From NCBI RefSeq assembly GCF_002953255.1, contig NZ_CP026498.1, positions 7,215,562 to 7,279,561 on the forward strand: DNA of 64,000 bases, given 5' to 3'. The position numbers and the translations under genes were made by a program. Below the pieces are notes generated by a model. The model was not told where the DNA came from, made no database searches, and saw nothing but the letters and a program-made list of their open reading frames with translations. The DNA comes from Streptomyces sp. CB01881 (GTDB lineage Bacteria > Actinomycetota > Actinomycetes > Streptomycetales > Streptomycetaceae). This document shows, one piece after another, positions 1-8,633 of this stretch. How positions within the stretch are numbered: position 1 is the first letter of the stretch; each line of letters opens with the position of its first letter.

Positions 1-188
1 ATGCCGTCGGTGCCGGGCATGTGGAGGTCCATCAGGACGACGTCGGGGCGCAGCCGCAGGGCCAGCTCGACGGCCTGCGCGCCGTCCGCGGCCTCGCCGG
101 CGACGGCCAGGTCCCCGGTGGACTCGCAGAGCATCCGCACGCCGGCCCGGACGAGCTGCTGGTCGTCGACGATCAGGACGCCGATCAC
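1..188 (-). CDS. Response regulator, NarL/LuxR type (C-terminus cut off by the window edge)
   Basis: Only the first 62 or so residues of the receiver domain are in the window. They show the acidic pair in LIVDDQ and the phospho-acceptor aspartate in VVLMDLHMPG, the standard layout of a receiver domain. The GTG start overlaps the stop of the upstream kinase gene by four bases (GTGA), so the two are translationally coupled. The partner kinase is of the NarX/DesK type, so a C-terminal LuxR-type helix-turn-helix is expected beyond the edge but is not seen. The signal sensed and the targets are unknown. Confidence 0.9.
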   Translation of the reverse strand, partial: MIGVLIVDDQQLVRAGVRMLCESTGDLAVAGEAADGAQAVELALRLRPDVVLMDLHMPGTDG

Positions 189-1600
189 GCGGCACCCCCG
201 TACGCCTTCACGGCCGCCCCCTCGGCGCCGGCCGTCCGAGCGCCCACCGCCACCGGCCCGGCGACCTGGCTGGGAGCGCCCACTGTCCCCGGTCCTGCGG
301 GCGAACCCGGCCCGGGGACCGCCCCCCGCACGGCGAACGCTCCCGGGACGGCCGGTGCGCCCCCGCCGGCCGTCAGCGGCCAGGACGCCGCGAGGCGCCA
401 GCCGCCGGGCACCGGTCCGGCCTCGACCGTCCCGCCGACCAGGGCCACCCGCTCGCGCATGCCGAGCAGCCCGTGGCCGCCGCCGACACCGCCGACACCG
501 CCGGGGGCGGCGTGGTGCTCCCGGGGCAGCTCGTTCTCCAGCTCCAGTCGCACGCGCTCCCCTTCCGTGGTGACCTCCGTCGTGGCCCGCAGCCGGACCC
601 TCGCCCCCGCGCCCGCGTGCCGGGCGACGTTGGCCAGGCCCTCCTGCACCAGCCGCAGCACCGTCAGCCCGCCGATCGCGTCCAGCTCGCCGAGCCGCCC
701 GCCGATGTCGGCGTCGACCCGGAGTCCGGCCCGCCGGGAGCGTTCGACCACCCCGTGGACGGCGGCGGGCAGGTCGGTGGTCTCGGCCAGCAGCGGGGCC
801 AGGTGTTCCGCGTCGGGCTCGCGCAGGGCCGCGAGCAGCCGCCGCAGGTCGGCGAGGGCGGTGGTGGCGCCCGCGTGCACGTCGTCCAGGACGGCGGCCA
901 GCCGCGGGTCGGTGCTGGGCAGGACGTGCCGGGCGACGCCGACCCTCAGCACCGTCGAGGCCAGGTGGTGGGCGACCATGTCGTGCAACTCTCGCGCGAT
1001 CGCCGCACGTTCGCCCATCCGGGCGCCCCACTCGGCGAGGTCGCGGCTGTGCTCGGCCTCGCGGGCCCGCTCCTGGGCCGTCCTCGCGGCCTGCTCGGCC
1101 GACCGGAGGTAGCCGGCGAGCAGCACCGGGACGCCGCCGACCACCGCCGTCCGGTAGAGCGCGCCCGGGACGCGGCAGAGCAGCTCGGACCAGAGCGGCC
1201 CGGAGCCCGGCAGCCCCGACCACGGCAGTCCCGACCACGCGAGCCCCGACCAGGCGGCGGCCAGCTGGGCGGCGGCCAGGGCGGCGCCGGCGACGGCGGT
1301 CGGCGCGCCCCAGCGGCGCAGGGCCAGTTCGAAGAAGGCGGCGGCCACACCGGCCTTGACCTCGACGTGCACGTGGGCGGCGGCCGGGGCGGCGGTGAGC
1401 GCCAGCAGCGTGCACTGCCCGAGCGCGACCGCCAGCGGCCACCGGCCGCCGAACGCGGCCAGGGCCGGTGCGCCGAGGCCGATCGCCCAGCCGCCCGCGC
1501 CCAGCTCCGCCGGGTGGCCCATCAGCAGCAGGTACCCGAGCCCGGACGCCACCAGGGCGGGCCGCAGCAGCCGCAGGCCCCACCACCGTGTTCCCGTCAT
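185..1600 (-). CDS. Sensor histidine kinase, NarX/DesK-like (HisKA_3)
   Basis: A 471-residue membrane kinase forming a two-component pair with the next gene. The first 170 residues are hydrophobic and hold several membrane segments. A linker leads to the HisKA_3 dimerisation helix with the phospho-accepting His in ARELHDMVAHHL. The ATPase part has the N-box in EGLANVARHAG and the G-box in GHGLLGMRERV. The C-terminal 60 residues are low-complexity Gly/Pro/Ala. The stop overlaps the regulator's GTG by four bases. No known ligand-binding domain is visible, so the stimulus cannot be named. Confidence 0.92.
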   Translation of the reverse strand: MTGTRWWGLRLLRPALVASGLGYLLLMGHPAELGAGGWAIGLGAPALAAFGGRWPLAVALGQCTLLALTAAPAAAHVHVEVKAGVAAAFFELALRRWGAPTAVAGAALAAAQLAAAWSGLAWSGLPWSGLPGSGPLWSELLCRVPGALYRTAVVGGVPVLLAGYLRSAEQAARTAQERAREAEHSRDLAEWGARMGERAAIARELHDMVAHHLASTVLRVGVARHVLPSTDPRLAAVLDDVHAGATTALADLRRLLAALREPDAEHLAPLLAETTDLPAAVHGVVERSRRAGLRVDADIGGRLGELDAIGGLTVLRLVQEGLANVARHAGAGARVRLRATTEVTTEGERVRLELENELPREHHAAPGGVGGVGGGHGLLGMRERVALVGGTVEAGPVPGGWRLAASWPLTAGGGAPAVPGAFAVRGAVPGPGSPAGPGTVGAPSQVAGPVAVGARTAGAEGAAVKAYGGAA

Positions 1601-1728
1601 GCTGTCGAGACTAGGGTCGGGCCGGCCCGGGCTGATCGTCCCTCAGGGTGAGAACGGGCCTCCTCCTTCAGGCCGGTCGGCATGGGCCGGTCGGCGAGGG
1701 CCGGGCGACGACCCGGCCGGACCCGGCG

Positions 1729-3303
1729 TCAATGGGCCGGCTGCTGCGCCCCGTCGGGTTCGTCCAGGAACTCCACCACCGCCAGTACGACCAGGAGAAC
1801 CAGCCCGATGATGAGCAGGACCAGTGGTGTGGGGTAGCTCCAGAGCACGAACGCCACCACCGCGGCCACGACCGAACCCCACATGAGCCAGGACTTCCAG
1901 CGGTGGACGAAGCGGCCGACCGCGCCGAGCCGCAGCCCTGCGCCCTCCGCGGCGTGCCGCGTCCCGCCGAGGCCCGCCCGCCACATGCCGCGGACCGCTC
2001 CGGCCCGCCGCCCGGCGCCGCTGATCCAGGCGCCGAGCGCCACCAGCAGGCCGAGCACGACCACCACCCGGACGGCCGAGCGCAGGTACCGGACCAGCGT
2101 GTCGTACAGCGCTCCGGCGGCCGCCTGGTCCACCCCGTCCGGGAGCTTGTCCAGGTAGATGGCCCGGAAGATCGTCAGTCCGATGCCCAGCACCAGGGCG
2201 CCGGCCGCCATGAGCAGCGCCGCGGTGACGGCCGCCCGGCGCCGGCGCACCGCCAGCAGCACGGCGGCGATGGCCAGGAGCACGGTGAGGACGGGCAGCC
2301 AGAAGCCGATCAGGTCGAGCAGCCGGAAGGCGGTGCGGACCTTGGGGATGGCGTCCGACTTCACCAGCGTGAAGTCGGTGTGGATCTCGGGGATCTTCGC
2401 CGCGACCGTCAGCCCGTTGTCCACCAGCCGGGTCTTCACCTGGTCGATCACCGGGGCGAGGTCGAGCACCACGGTGTTGTTCTTGATCTGGACCGCGCCG
2501 CCGCCCTCGCCGGTGAGCATCTTGTCGATCGCCGCGTGGGCCTGCCGGTTGACGGTGATCCAGATGGTGGCGAACGCGTCGCTCTGCACCAGCCGTTCGA
2601 CCTGCCCGTGCACGAAGCCGGTGATCCCGCTGGTGAGCGGTCCGCTGAGCTTGGAGATCAGGGCGTCCAGCTTGGGCCGGTCCTCCGGGGCGATGTCCGA
2701 CAGCAGGGACTCGACCGGGATCTGCTTCATGATCTCGTCCGTCACCCGGTTGGTGATGGCCGACTGGATGGCAGGGTCCTTGGCGAGCGGCGCCATCATG
2801 GCGACGTAGCGGTCGGTGTCGGTGATCGTGGACTTGGTCCAGGAGGCGACCAGGCTCAGCGGCGTCAGGATGAAGACGACCAGCACCAGCAGGATCGCGA
2901 AGGCGGAGCGGACCCGGTGGTGGGCGGGTGGTCGCGTCTTCAGTTCCGCTGCCAGCCGGGCGTCGTGGGCCTCCACGGCGGCGAGGCGGGCGCGCAGCTC
3001 GGCCAACTGGTCGGCGTGCGGCTGCTCGGCAGGCGGCTGTGCTGCGGGCGGCTGGCCGGCGCCGGGGGACGGCTGTGCTGCGGGCGGCTGCTCGGTGGGG
3101 GGCTGGCCGGATCCCGGGGGCGGCTGCGCGGCCGGCGGCTGCTCGGCGCCCGGGGAAGGCTGGCCGGCGCCGGAGGGAGGCTGAGTGGCCGGCGGCTGGT
3201 CGGAGGGGCCTGCTGACGGTTGGTCGTGGGGCCCGGGCCGGCCGGGCGGCCCGGCCGGTTGGTCGGGGGGCTCGGTCGGTTGGTCCGGGTCGTTGATCGG
3301 CAT
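1729..3303 (-). CDS. Multispanning membrane protein with a Pro/Gln-rich cytoplasmic head
   Basis: 524 residues of unknown function. The first 110 or so are almost entirely Pro, Gln, Gly and Ala, followed by a short coiled stretch (LAELRARLAAVEAHDARLAAEL is its heptad-like core). One membrane segment (FAILLVLVVFILTPLSLVAS) precedes an extracytoplasmic domain of about 200 residues, then five further membrane segments up to the C-terminus. The architecture is common in streptomycete integral membrane proteins annotated only as hypothetical. A GGAG sits upstream of the ATG. It lies downstream of tatA but is separated from it by a strong hairpin, so it is probably transcribed separately or by read-through. 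Confidence 0.8.
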   Translation of the reverse strand: MPINDPDQPTEPPDQPAGPPGRPGPHDQPSAGPSDQPPATQPPSGAGQPSPGAEQPPAAQPPPGSGQPPTEQPPAAQPSPGAGQPPAAQPPAEQPHADQLAELRARLAAVEAHDARLAAELKTRPPAHHRVRSAFAILLVLVVFILTPLSLVASWTKSTITDTDRYVAMMAPLAKDPAIQSAITNRVTDEIMKQIPVESLLSDIAPEDRPKLDALISKLSGPLTSGITGFVHGQVERLVQSDAFATIWITVNRQAHAAIDKMLTGEGGGAVQIKNNTVVLDLAPVIDQVKTRLVDNGLTVAAKIPEIHTDFTLVKSDAIPKVRTAFRLLDLIGFWLPVLTVLLAIAAVLLAVRRRRAAVTAALLMAAGALVLGIGLTIFRAIYLDKLPDGVDQAAAGALYDTLVRYLRSAVRVVVVLGLLVALGAWISGAGRRAGAVRGMWRAGLGGTRHAAEGAGLRLGAVGRFVHRWKSWLMWGSVVAAVVAFVLWSYPTPLVLLIIGLVLLVVLAVVEFLDEPDGAQQPAH

Positions 3304-3394
3304 CCCGCACTCCGTTTCTCCGGTCGATGCAAACCAGGAGATAACGGATCAAAACCGACAGCCAGTCGAGACTGCTGCGGTCGGCCCAGGACAC

Positions 3395-3430
3395 GACGAA
3401 GCCCCCGCCGTTCGGGGCGGGGGCTTCGTC
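3395..3430 (-). terminator. Strong hairpin terminator after tatA
   Basis: Perfect 15-bp arms (GACGAAGCCCCCGCC and its complement) around a 6-nt loop, 16 nt past the tatA stop. It separates tatA from the 524-residue membrane protein. Confidence 0.8.
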
Positions 3431-3445
3431 AGGAGTGCGGGAGGC

Positions 3446-3742
3446 TCAGGCCGTGGTGGACCGGGGGGTCTCGGTGGCCTTGGCGATGTTGGTCGGCGTG
3501 ACGGCCGGGCGGGCCTGCTCGGCGGCCGGCTGCTGCGGGGCCGCGGTGCTCTGCGCCGTGCCCTGGGCGGCCGCGTCGGCGGGGACGTCGTCCTCGCGCA
3601 GGGCCTTGGTCTCCGCCTTCAGGATGCGCATGGACTTGCCGAGGCCGCGCGCCATCTCCGGCAGCTTCTTCGAACCGAACAGCAGGACAACAACAGCCAG
3701 CACCACCAGGAGGTGCCAGGGCTCAAGACCGTTCCGCAGCAT
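3446..3742 (-). CDS. tatA: Sec-independent twin-arginine translocase subunit TatA
   Basis: 98 residues, the usual TatA/TatE size. A short N-terminal membrane helix (HLLVVLAVVVLLFG) is followed by the hinge and amphipathic helix FGSKKLPEMARGLGKSMRILKAE, the TatA hallmark; the rest is a polar Ala/Pro/Thr-rich tail. TatA oligomers form the passage for folded twin-arginine substrates, together with TatC (not in this window). AAGGGA precedes the ATG. A perfect DasR-type palindrome lies about 145 nt upstream. It may be one of several TatA paralogues in the genome, since no tatC is adjacent. Confidence 0.93.
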   Translation of the reverse strand: MLRNGLEPWHLLVVLAVVVLLFGSKKLPEMARGLGKSMRILKAETKALREDDVPADAAAQGTAQSTAAPQQPAAEQARPAVTPTNIAKATETPRSTTA

Positions 3743-3887
3743 CCCTGGCCACCGGTCCCTTCTCTTCTAGAGTCACAGGAGGGCAAAGCGCCCGACCTGG
3801 CCAGTATGCCTGGCCGCGGCGGCGAACGTATACACCGGCCGGGAAACGCTGGTCAAAAACCAGATGTTGCGCGGACGACCCTCCGAA

Positions 3888-3903
3888 AGTGGTCTAGACC
3901 ACT
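3888..3903. promoter_or_regulatory. Perfect DasR-responsive-element-like palindrome (dre)
   Basis: AGTGGTCTAGACCACT is a perfect 16-bp palindrome and fits the known DasR element of the N-acetylglucosamine regulon. It lies in the gap between the 3' end of the DUF202 gene and the start of tatA, about 145 nt upstream of tatA. A second, weaker palindrome with CTGGT/ACCAG arms is at 3849-3863. Control of tatA is inferred from position only. Confidence 0.7.
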
Positions 3904-3940
3904 AAGGGTATGGATCGCCGGCCCCGGGTCGCCCGGGGTC

Positions 3941-4363
3941 TCAGCCGGAGTACCCGATGATCAGACCACAGAACACGGCGGCGACCACCGCCACCCCCAC
4001 CGACAGCACCAGCAGGACATGCGTCCGCGGCAGCGGCGCCCCCGCCCGCATCGCCTCCTCCACCCTCGCCCATCTCCGGTACGCCGTCACCCCGAGCAGC
4101 GCGCCGCCGAGCGCGCAGACCACGGCCAGCGCGATCCGCAGCGGCCCGGGGGCGACGTCGGGGGTGAGCTGGTCCACGGCGATCCCGCCCGCGAGCAGGC
4201 CGAGCGCGGTGCGGATCCAGGCGAGGAAGGTCCGCTCGTTGGCCAGCGTGAAGCGGTAGTCCGGCTCGTCGCCGCCACCACCCTGCCCGCCCTGCCCGCC
4301 CTGCCCGTCCTGCCACCCGTCCGGGTCGGGCTCCGGGTCGGGCTCCGGTTCCAACGGCGGCAT
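3941..4363 (-). CDS. DUF202/YidH-family small membrane protein
   Basis: 140 residues. A charged, Gly-rich head with DPEPDPDG and GQGG repeats precedes the family core DYRFTLANERTFLAWIRTALGLLAGGIAV, whose NERTFLAWIRT motif marks DUF202. Three hydrophobic segments follow, to the end. Members are inner-membrane proteins of unknown biochemical role. It stands alone, oriented like tatA but 200 nt upstream of it. Confidence 0.85.
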   Translation of the reverse strand: MPPLEPEPDPEPDPDGWQDGQGGQGGQGGGGDEPDYRFTLANERTFLAWIRTALGLLAGGIAVDQLTPDVAPGPLRIALAVVCALGGALLGVTAYRRWARVEEAMRAGAPLPRTHVLLVLSVGVAVVAAVFCGLIIGYSG

Positions 4364-4520
4364 CGGCCCTCCAGCTCCGCCCGGCGTTGCCGTCGACCCT
4401 AGGCGCGGACGCCCCGCCGCGCAGCCCGGGAGCCCGCCCGGCGCCGTCGCCCGGCCCCGTCACCCGGCCCCGGCCGGAATCCGGATGCGGCGCAGGGCCT
4501 TCGTCCGCGACACTGCCGCG

Positions 4521-5369
4521 ATGACCACCGACACGCGCCGCACCGCCCAGGAACTCGCCCTCCGGCACGTCGCCGCCCTCGCCTCCGGGCCGGCGCTCGA
4601 CCCCGGCCTGCGCGTCACCCTCAACTTCCACCCCGACCGGGTCTCCGACGGCCGGCCGATCCTGGAGGCGCTCGCCGACGACGGGGTCTACCGCTCCCAG
4701 TTCGTCACCGGCACCAGCAACGGCGGCCTCACCGCCCACCCCGGCGGCGACCGCTGGCACTGGGAGAGCCGCATCTTCGGCGGCGCCTACGACACCGCAC
4801 CCGCCGAGGAACGCCCGGTGTACGGGGCGCTCAACTTCCGCCGCAAGCCGCTCGGCGGGGCACCGCGCTTCGGCTCGGCCCACTTCCGGCTGGCCGGGCC
4901 GGCCCTCGCCCGCGTCACCTTCTGCTACCCCGACAGCTTCCTCGAACCGTCCGACTTCGGCGTCGCCGACCGGAACGGCCTCGTCCCGCTCGCCGAGGCC
5001 GACGACGCCGACGCCCTCGACGACTACATCGAGGCCCAGGTGCACGGCGAGGTCCGGCTCGACCGCGACGTCGAGGCGCTCGTCCTCGACCCGAGCCACC
5101 GCGGCACCGCCGTCGAGGAACAGGCCCGGCGGCTGCCCTGCCCGGTCGAGTGGCACCCCGGGGTCCGACTGAGCACGGACGAGCTGCGCCGCCACCCTGA
5201 CTACCGCGGCCCCGAGTACGTCGCCCTCGGCCTCGCCGTCGCCGAGGACGGCCACCTCGACCCGCGCATCCTCGGCGACGCCGTCCGCACCGGCCGGTAC
5301 GACCCGCAGGACCTCAAGAAGGTCTGGCACTGCCTCGCCCGTTTCGGCTCGGCCGCTCCGACCGGCTGA
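4521..5369 (+). CDS. DUF3626 family protein
   Basis: About 282 residues, cytoplasmic. The region LRVTLNFHPDRVSDGRPILEALADDGVYRSQFVTGTSNGG, followed by GAYDTAPAEERPVYGALNF, is characteristic of the DUF3626 family, some members of which have been discussed as ADP-ribosyltransferase-like toxins; that activity is not established here. The ATG at 4521 is used; an in-frame ATG at 4485 is equally open and has a marginally better upstream GGAA. No antitoxin-like neighbour is seen. It converges on the methyltransferase. Confidence 0.75.
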   Translation: MTTDTRRTAQELALRHVAALASGPALDPGLRVTLNFHPDRVSDGRPILEALADDGVYRSQFVTGTSNGGLTAHPGGDRWHWESRIFGGAYDTAPAEERPVYGALNFRRKPLGGAPRFGSAHFRLAGPALARVTFCYPDSFLEPSDFGVADRNGLVPLAEADDADALDDYIEAQVHGEVRLDRDVEALVLDPSHRGTAVEEQARRLPCPVEWHPGVRLSTDELRRHPDYRGPEYVALGLAVAEDGHLDPRILGDAVRTGRYDPQDLKKVWHCLARFGSAAPTG

Positions 5370-5389
5370 CGGCCGCCGGCGGCTCCCGG

Positions 5390-5419
5390 CCGGCTCCGAC
5401 CGGCTTCGGCCGGAGCCGG
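5390..5419. terminator. Hairpin between convergent genes
   Basis: Arms CCGGCTCCG and CGGAGCCGG enclose a second small stem in the 56-nt gap between convergent genes. Probably a shared terminator. Confidence 0.45.
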
Positions 5420-5425
5420 TGAGCG

Positions 5426-6064
5426 TCAGTCCCGGCGGGCCAGCAGGTAGCCGCGGCGGGTCTGCGCCTCCTCCGGGTACGCCTCCCGCTCCAGGCGCGC
5501 CCCGACGATGAAGCCGGCCTCCGCCAACAGGCCGGCGACGGTTTCGAGCTCCAGGAAGTGGAAGTCCACGTCCACCTGGTGCCCCCACCACTCGTCCAGC
5601 CGGCGGACCTCGGTGCCGAGGTGGAACGCGACCAGCAGGGTGCCGGACGGCTGGAGCACCCGCCGCATCTCGGCGAACGCGGGCAGCAGCTCGGCCGGTT
5701 CGAGGTGGATCACCGAGTAGAGGGCGACCGCGGCGGCGAACTCCCCGTCCGCCGCGGGCAGCCGCAGCAGGTCCCCCTCGCGGAACTCCGCCCCCGGGTG
5801 CTCGCGCCGCGCCAGCTCCACCATCACCGGTGACAGGTCGACCCCCACCACCTTCGCCCCGCGCCCCGCCAGCCACCCCGCCACGTGCCCCGGCCCGCAC
5901 CCCAGATCCGCCACCACCCCGCCGGCGGCCGCCTCCTCCACCACCCCGAGCAGCGCCCGGTCCACCACCTTGAACGCCAGCTCGCCCCCCACCCGCTCCT
6001 GGTACTCCTCCGCGACGACGTCATAACTCGCCCGCACCCGGCCGTGGTCAGCACTGTTCGACAT
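5426..6064 (-). CDS. Class I SAM-dependent methyltransferase
   Basis: 212 residues from the ATG at 6064 (MSNSADHGRVRASYDVVAEEY), which is where family similarity begins; an upstream ATG at 6157 adds an unlikely basic leader. Motif I is VADLGCGPGHVAGWL, followed by the acidic residue ending strand 2 in VVGVDLSPVMV and the post-I aspartate in EFREGDLLRLP. C-terminal strands contain SGTLLVAFHLG. Ubiquinone/tellurite-type small-molecule methyltransferases look like this; the substrate cannot be read from sequence. Confidence 0.85.
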   Translation of the reverse strand: MSNSADHGRVRASYDVVAEEYQERVGGELAFKVVDRALLGVVEEAAAGGVVADLGCGPGHVAGWLAGRGAKVVGVDLSPVMVELARREHPGAEFREGDLLRLPAADGEFAAAVALYSVIHLEPAELLPAFAEMRRVLQPSGTLLVAFHLGTEVRRLDEWWGHQVDVDFHFLELETVAGLLAEAGFIVGARLEREAYPEEAQTRRGYLLARRD

Positions 6065-6146
6065 ACGGGCAGCCTGCCGGACGCCGGGCCCGCCCGCAGC
6101 CTTTCTGCTCCACGGCCACCCCGGGCGTAGTCCCCGCGGACGTGCG

Positions 6147-6190
6147 AGAGCCCCCATCCCGGGACGGCAGGCGGCCGGGGTGGGGGCTCT
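6147..6190 (-). terminator. Terminator after the MFS efflux gene
   Basis: 16-bp arms (AGAGCCCCCATCCCGG against CCGGGGTGGGGGCTCT, one wobble pair) 26 nt past the stop of the transporter gene. Confidence 0.7.
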
Positions 6191-6215
6191 TGATGACGCG
6201 CGGGGCGGGGCGGGG

Positions 6216-7748
6216 TCAGGCGGCGGGCTCGGCGGTGCGGGCCGGGAGGTGGGACATCAGGCGGTAGGCGAGGAGGGCGGCGCCGACCGCGAAGACCAGG
6301 CCGACCACGGCGGCGACGTGCAGGCCCTCGGTGAAGGCGGCGCGGGCGGTGTCGAGCAGTTCGGTGCCGACCCGGCCGGGCAGGCCCGCGGCGACGGTGA
6401 CCGCACCGCCGAGGGTGTCCTGTGCGGTGTGGGCGGCCTCGCCGTCGAGGCCGGCCGGCAGGGCGCCGTCGAGCCGGAAGCGGTATACGGCGGCGCCGGT
6501 CGCGCCGAGCAGGGCGATGCCGAGGGAGCTGCCGAGTTCGACGGCGGTCTCGGAGGTGGCGGAGGCGGCGCCGGCCCGCTCGGCCGGGGCGGCGGAGACC
6601 ACCATCTCGGCGGTGAGGGTCATGGTGCCGACGGTGCCGGCGGCCAGCACGCCCGCCGCGGTGAGGATGAGGGCGAGCGGGGAGTCCGCGCCGACCTGGG
6701 TCATCATCGCGAAGCCGGCCGCGCCGATCAGGAAGCCGCCGGCCATCATCACCGCGGGCCGGACCTTCCCGGCGAGCGCGGAGCTGAGGCCGACCGCGGC
6801 GCCGACGCCCACGCTGGGGACGAGCGACCAGAGCGAGGCGGTCAGCGGGCTCATGCCCTTGACCAGCTGGAGGTACTGCGAGGTGAAGAGGGTGAAGCCC
6901 ATCATCGCGAACATGGCGATGGAGTTGACGCTGATCGCCCCGCTGAAGGCGCGGATCTTGAACAGGCTCAGGTCGAGCAGCGGGTTGGCGGCGGTGCGCT
7001 GGCGCCGGACGAAGGCGGCGGCGAACAGCAGGCCGGCCGGGACGGCCAGCGCGGGGAGCAGGCTCCAGCCGTCGACGGCGAGGGTCTTGATGCCGTAGAC
7101 CAGCGGCAGGATCGAGGCCAGCGAGAGGCCGGCACCGGGCAGGTCGAAGCGGCCGCGCTGCGGGGAGCGGTACTCGGGCAGCAGCAGCGGGGCGGTGACC
7201 AGGAGCAGCGCCATGACCGGGATGGCGATCAGGAAGACCGAGCCCCACCAGAAGTGGTCCAGCAGGAGCCCGCCGACGACGGGCCCGAGGGTGGCACCGG
7301 TGGTGAGGACGCCGCCCCAGGCGCTGAGGGCGATCTGCCGCTGCCGGGCGTCGTGGAACATGTTGCGGATCAGCGCGAGCGTCGAGGGCATCACCGTCGC
7401 CCCGGCGGCGCCCAGCACGGCGCGGGCGGCTATCAGCTGGCCCGCGCCGTCGGCGTAGGCGGCCAGCAGGGAGGCGCCGATGAAGCCGGCGGCGCCGGTC
7501 ATCAGCAGTCGGCGGCGGCCGATCCGGTCGCCCAGCGAGCCCATCGTGATCAGCAGGCCGGCCAGCAGGAACGAGTACATGTCCATGATCCACAGCTGCT
7601 CGGTGCCGCTCGGCGCCAGCGTGGTGGAGATGTACGGGACGGCGAAGAAGAGCACGCCCATGTCCATGGTCAGGACGAGGGTCGGGAGCAGGAGGACGGC
7701 CAGGCCGATCCATGTGCGACGGCCTGCGCGGCCGGTGGTTGCGGTCAT
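6216..7748 (-). CDS. MFS drug-efflux transporter, DHA2 family (14 membrane segments)
   Basis: 510 residues from the ATG at 7748. The start region has TMDMGVLFFAVPYI (motif D1-like), then GSLGDRIGRRRLL (motif A between segments 2 and 3) and GATLGPVVGGLLL (motif C, typical of drug/proton antiporters). The length and about 14 hydrophobic stretches fit the QacA/LfrA/SmvA branch. It diverges from a TetR gene across 135 nt rich in repeated sequence, the classical efflux-pump/repressor arrangement. Substrate unknown; lipophilic cations or dyes are usual for this branch. Confidence 0.9.
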   Translation of the reverse strand: MTATTGRAGRRTWIGLAVLLLPTLVLTMDMGVLFFAVPYISTTLAPSGTEQLWIMDMYSFLLAGLLITMGSLGDRIGRRRLLMTGAAGFIGASLLAAYADGAGQLIAARAVLGAAGATVMPSTLALIRNMFHDARQRQIALSAWGGVLTTGATLGPVVGGLLLDHFWWGSVFLIAIPVMALLLVTAPLLLPEYRSPQRGRFDLPGAGLSLASILPLVYGIKTLAVDGWSLLPALAVPAGLLFAAAFVRRQRTAANPLLDLSLFKIRAFSGAISVNSIAMFAMMGFTLFTSQYLQLVKGMSPLTASLWSLVPSVGVGAAVGLSSALAGKVRPAVMMAGGFLIGAAGFAMMTQVGADSPLALILTAAGVLAAGTVGTMTLTAEMVVSAAPAERAGAASATSETAVELGSSLGIALLGATGAAVYRFRLDGALPAGLDGEAAHTAQDTLGGAVTVAAGLPGRVGTELLDTARAAFTEGLHVAAVVGLVFAVGAALLAYRLMSHLPARTAEPAA

Positions 7749-7800
7749 GGGGAAGACAGTAGAGGCGCCTCGCACGTTTGTCTAGAACGAGCGTCTGACT

Positions 7801-7860
7801 CATGTGTCTGGCTCATGTGTCCAAATCAACGTGCAAGACGAACGTGCAAGACATGTGTCT
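7801..7860. promoter_or_regulatory. Repeat-rich divergent operator region of the efflux pump/TetR pair
   Basis: CATGTGTC occurs three times (7801, 7814, 7852) and AACGTGCAAGAC twice (7828, 7841). The last copies overlap to make AGACATGTGTCT at 7849-7860, with arms AGACA/TGTCT around TG. Such clustered sites between a TetR gene and its divergent pump are the expected repressor targets. Binding is inferred. Confidence 0.6.
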
Positions 7861-7883
7861 GGATTGACCGTAACATTGGGACC

Positions 7884-8474
7884 ATGGGAAATCGTGAAGA
7901 CCTGCTCGCCGGCGCCAAGCGCTGCCTGCTGGACAAGGGTTACGGGCGGACCACCGCCCGGGACATCGCCAACGCCTCCGGCGTCAGCCTGGCCGCCATC
8001 GGCTATCACTTCGGCTCCAAGGAGTCGCTGCTCGACGCGGCGCTGATCGAGGCCATGGGGGAGTGGGGCAGCACCCTGGGTGCCGTCGTGGAGCGGGCCT
8101 ACGCCCTCTCCGAGGACCCCGAGGAGCGGTTCGTCGCGGTCTGGGACGGCGTGAAGGAGACCTTCGCCGAGCACCGCGGCCTCTGGACCGCGCAGTTCGA
8201 GGCGATGCTCCAGACCGAGCGGGCACCCCAGCTCCAGGAGGCGCTCGCCAGTGCGCAGAAGGAGGGCCGGCTCGGTCTCTCGGCCCTCTTCCAAGGGCTC
8301 GAAGAGGTGCCGGACAGCGAGGAGGAGCTCGCCCGCGGCATGTTCTACCAGGCGCTGCTCGTCGGCCTGGTCGGCCAGTGGCTGGCCGCGCCCGAGCTGT
8401 CGCCGACCGGGCGGGACTTCCTGCGCGGCCTGCGGCTGGTCGACGACACCCTGGTGAAGCCGGCGGTGTCGTAA
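7884..8474 (+). CDS. TetR-family repressor of the adjacent MFS pump
   Basis: 196 residues, normal TetR length. The N-terminal helix-turn-helix reads GYGRTTARDIANASGVSLAAIGYHFGSKESLLDAAL, matching the TetR_N signature including the YHFGSKE turn. The remainder is helical, with no recognised ligand domain. The ATG at 7884 is the first residue of similarity. It probably represses itself and the divergent pump, with release by pump substrates. Confidence 0.92.
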   Translation: MGNREDLLAGAKRCLLDKGYGRTTARDIANASGVSLAAIGYHFGSKESLLDAALIEAMGEWGSTLGAVVERAYALSEDPEERFVAVWDGVKETFAEHRGLWTAQFEAMLQTERAPQLQEALASAQKEGRLGLSALFQGLEEVPDSEEELARGMFYQALLVGLVGQWLAAPELSPTGRDFLRGLRLVDDTLVKPAVS

Positions 8475-8518
8475 CCGCCGGTGCCGTGACCGGTGCCGTG
8501 ACCGCCGGTACGTAGCCA

Positions 8519-8560
8519 CCGGTGCCGGTGCTGGTGCCGGTGCCGCCGGTGCCGGTGCCG
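8519..8560. repeat. Low-complexity GGTGCCG repeat
   Basis: Six-to-seven-base GGTGCCG/GGTGCTG units follow the TetR stop, in a 159-nt gap with no gene. Related GGTGCCGTGACC copies lie just before, from 8480. No function is evident. Confidence 0.6.
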
Positions 8561-8633
8561 TTCGGGCCGTGCGGTGATTCCGCACGCCCGGACCGGCGGG
8601 CGGTGGCCCGTGCGCCGGGCCCGTGCGCGGGGC

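Noticed and set aside
3894..5900. 668-residue minus-strand frame
   Set aside because: Covers DUF202 in another frame and lies opposite DUF3626; no motif.
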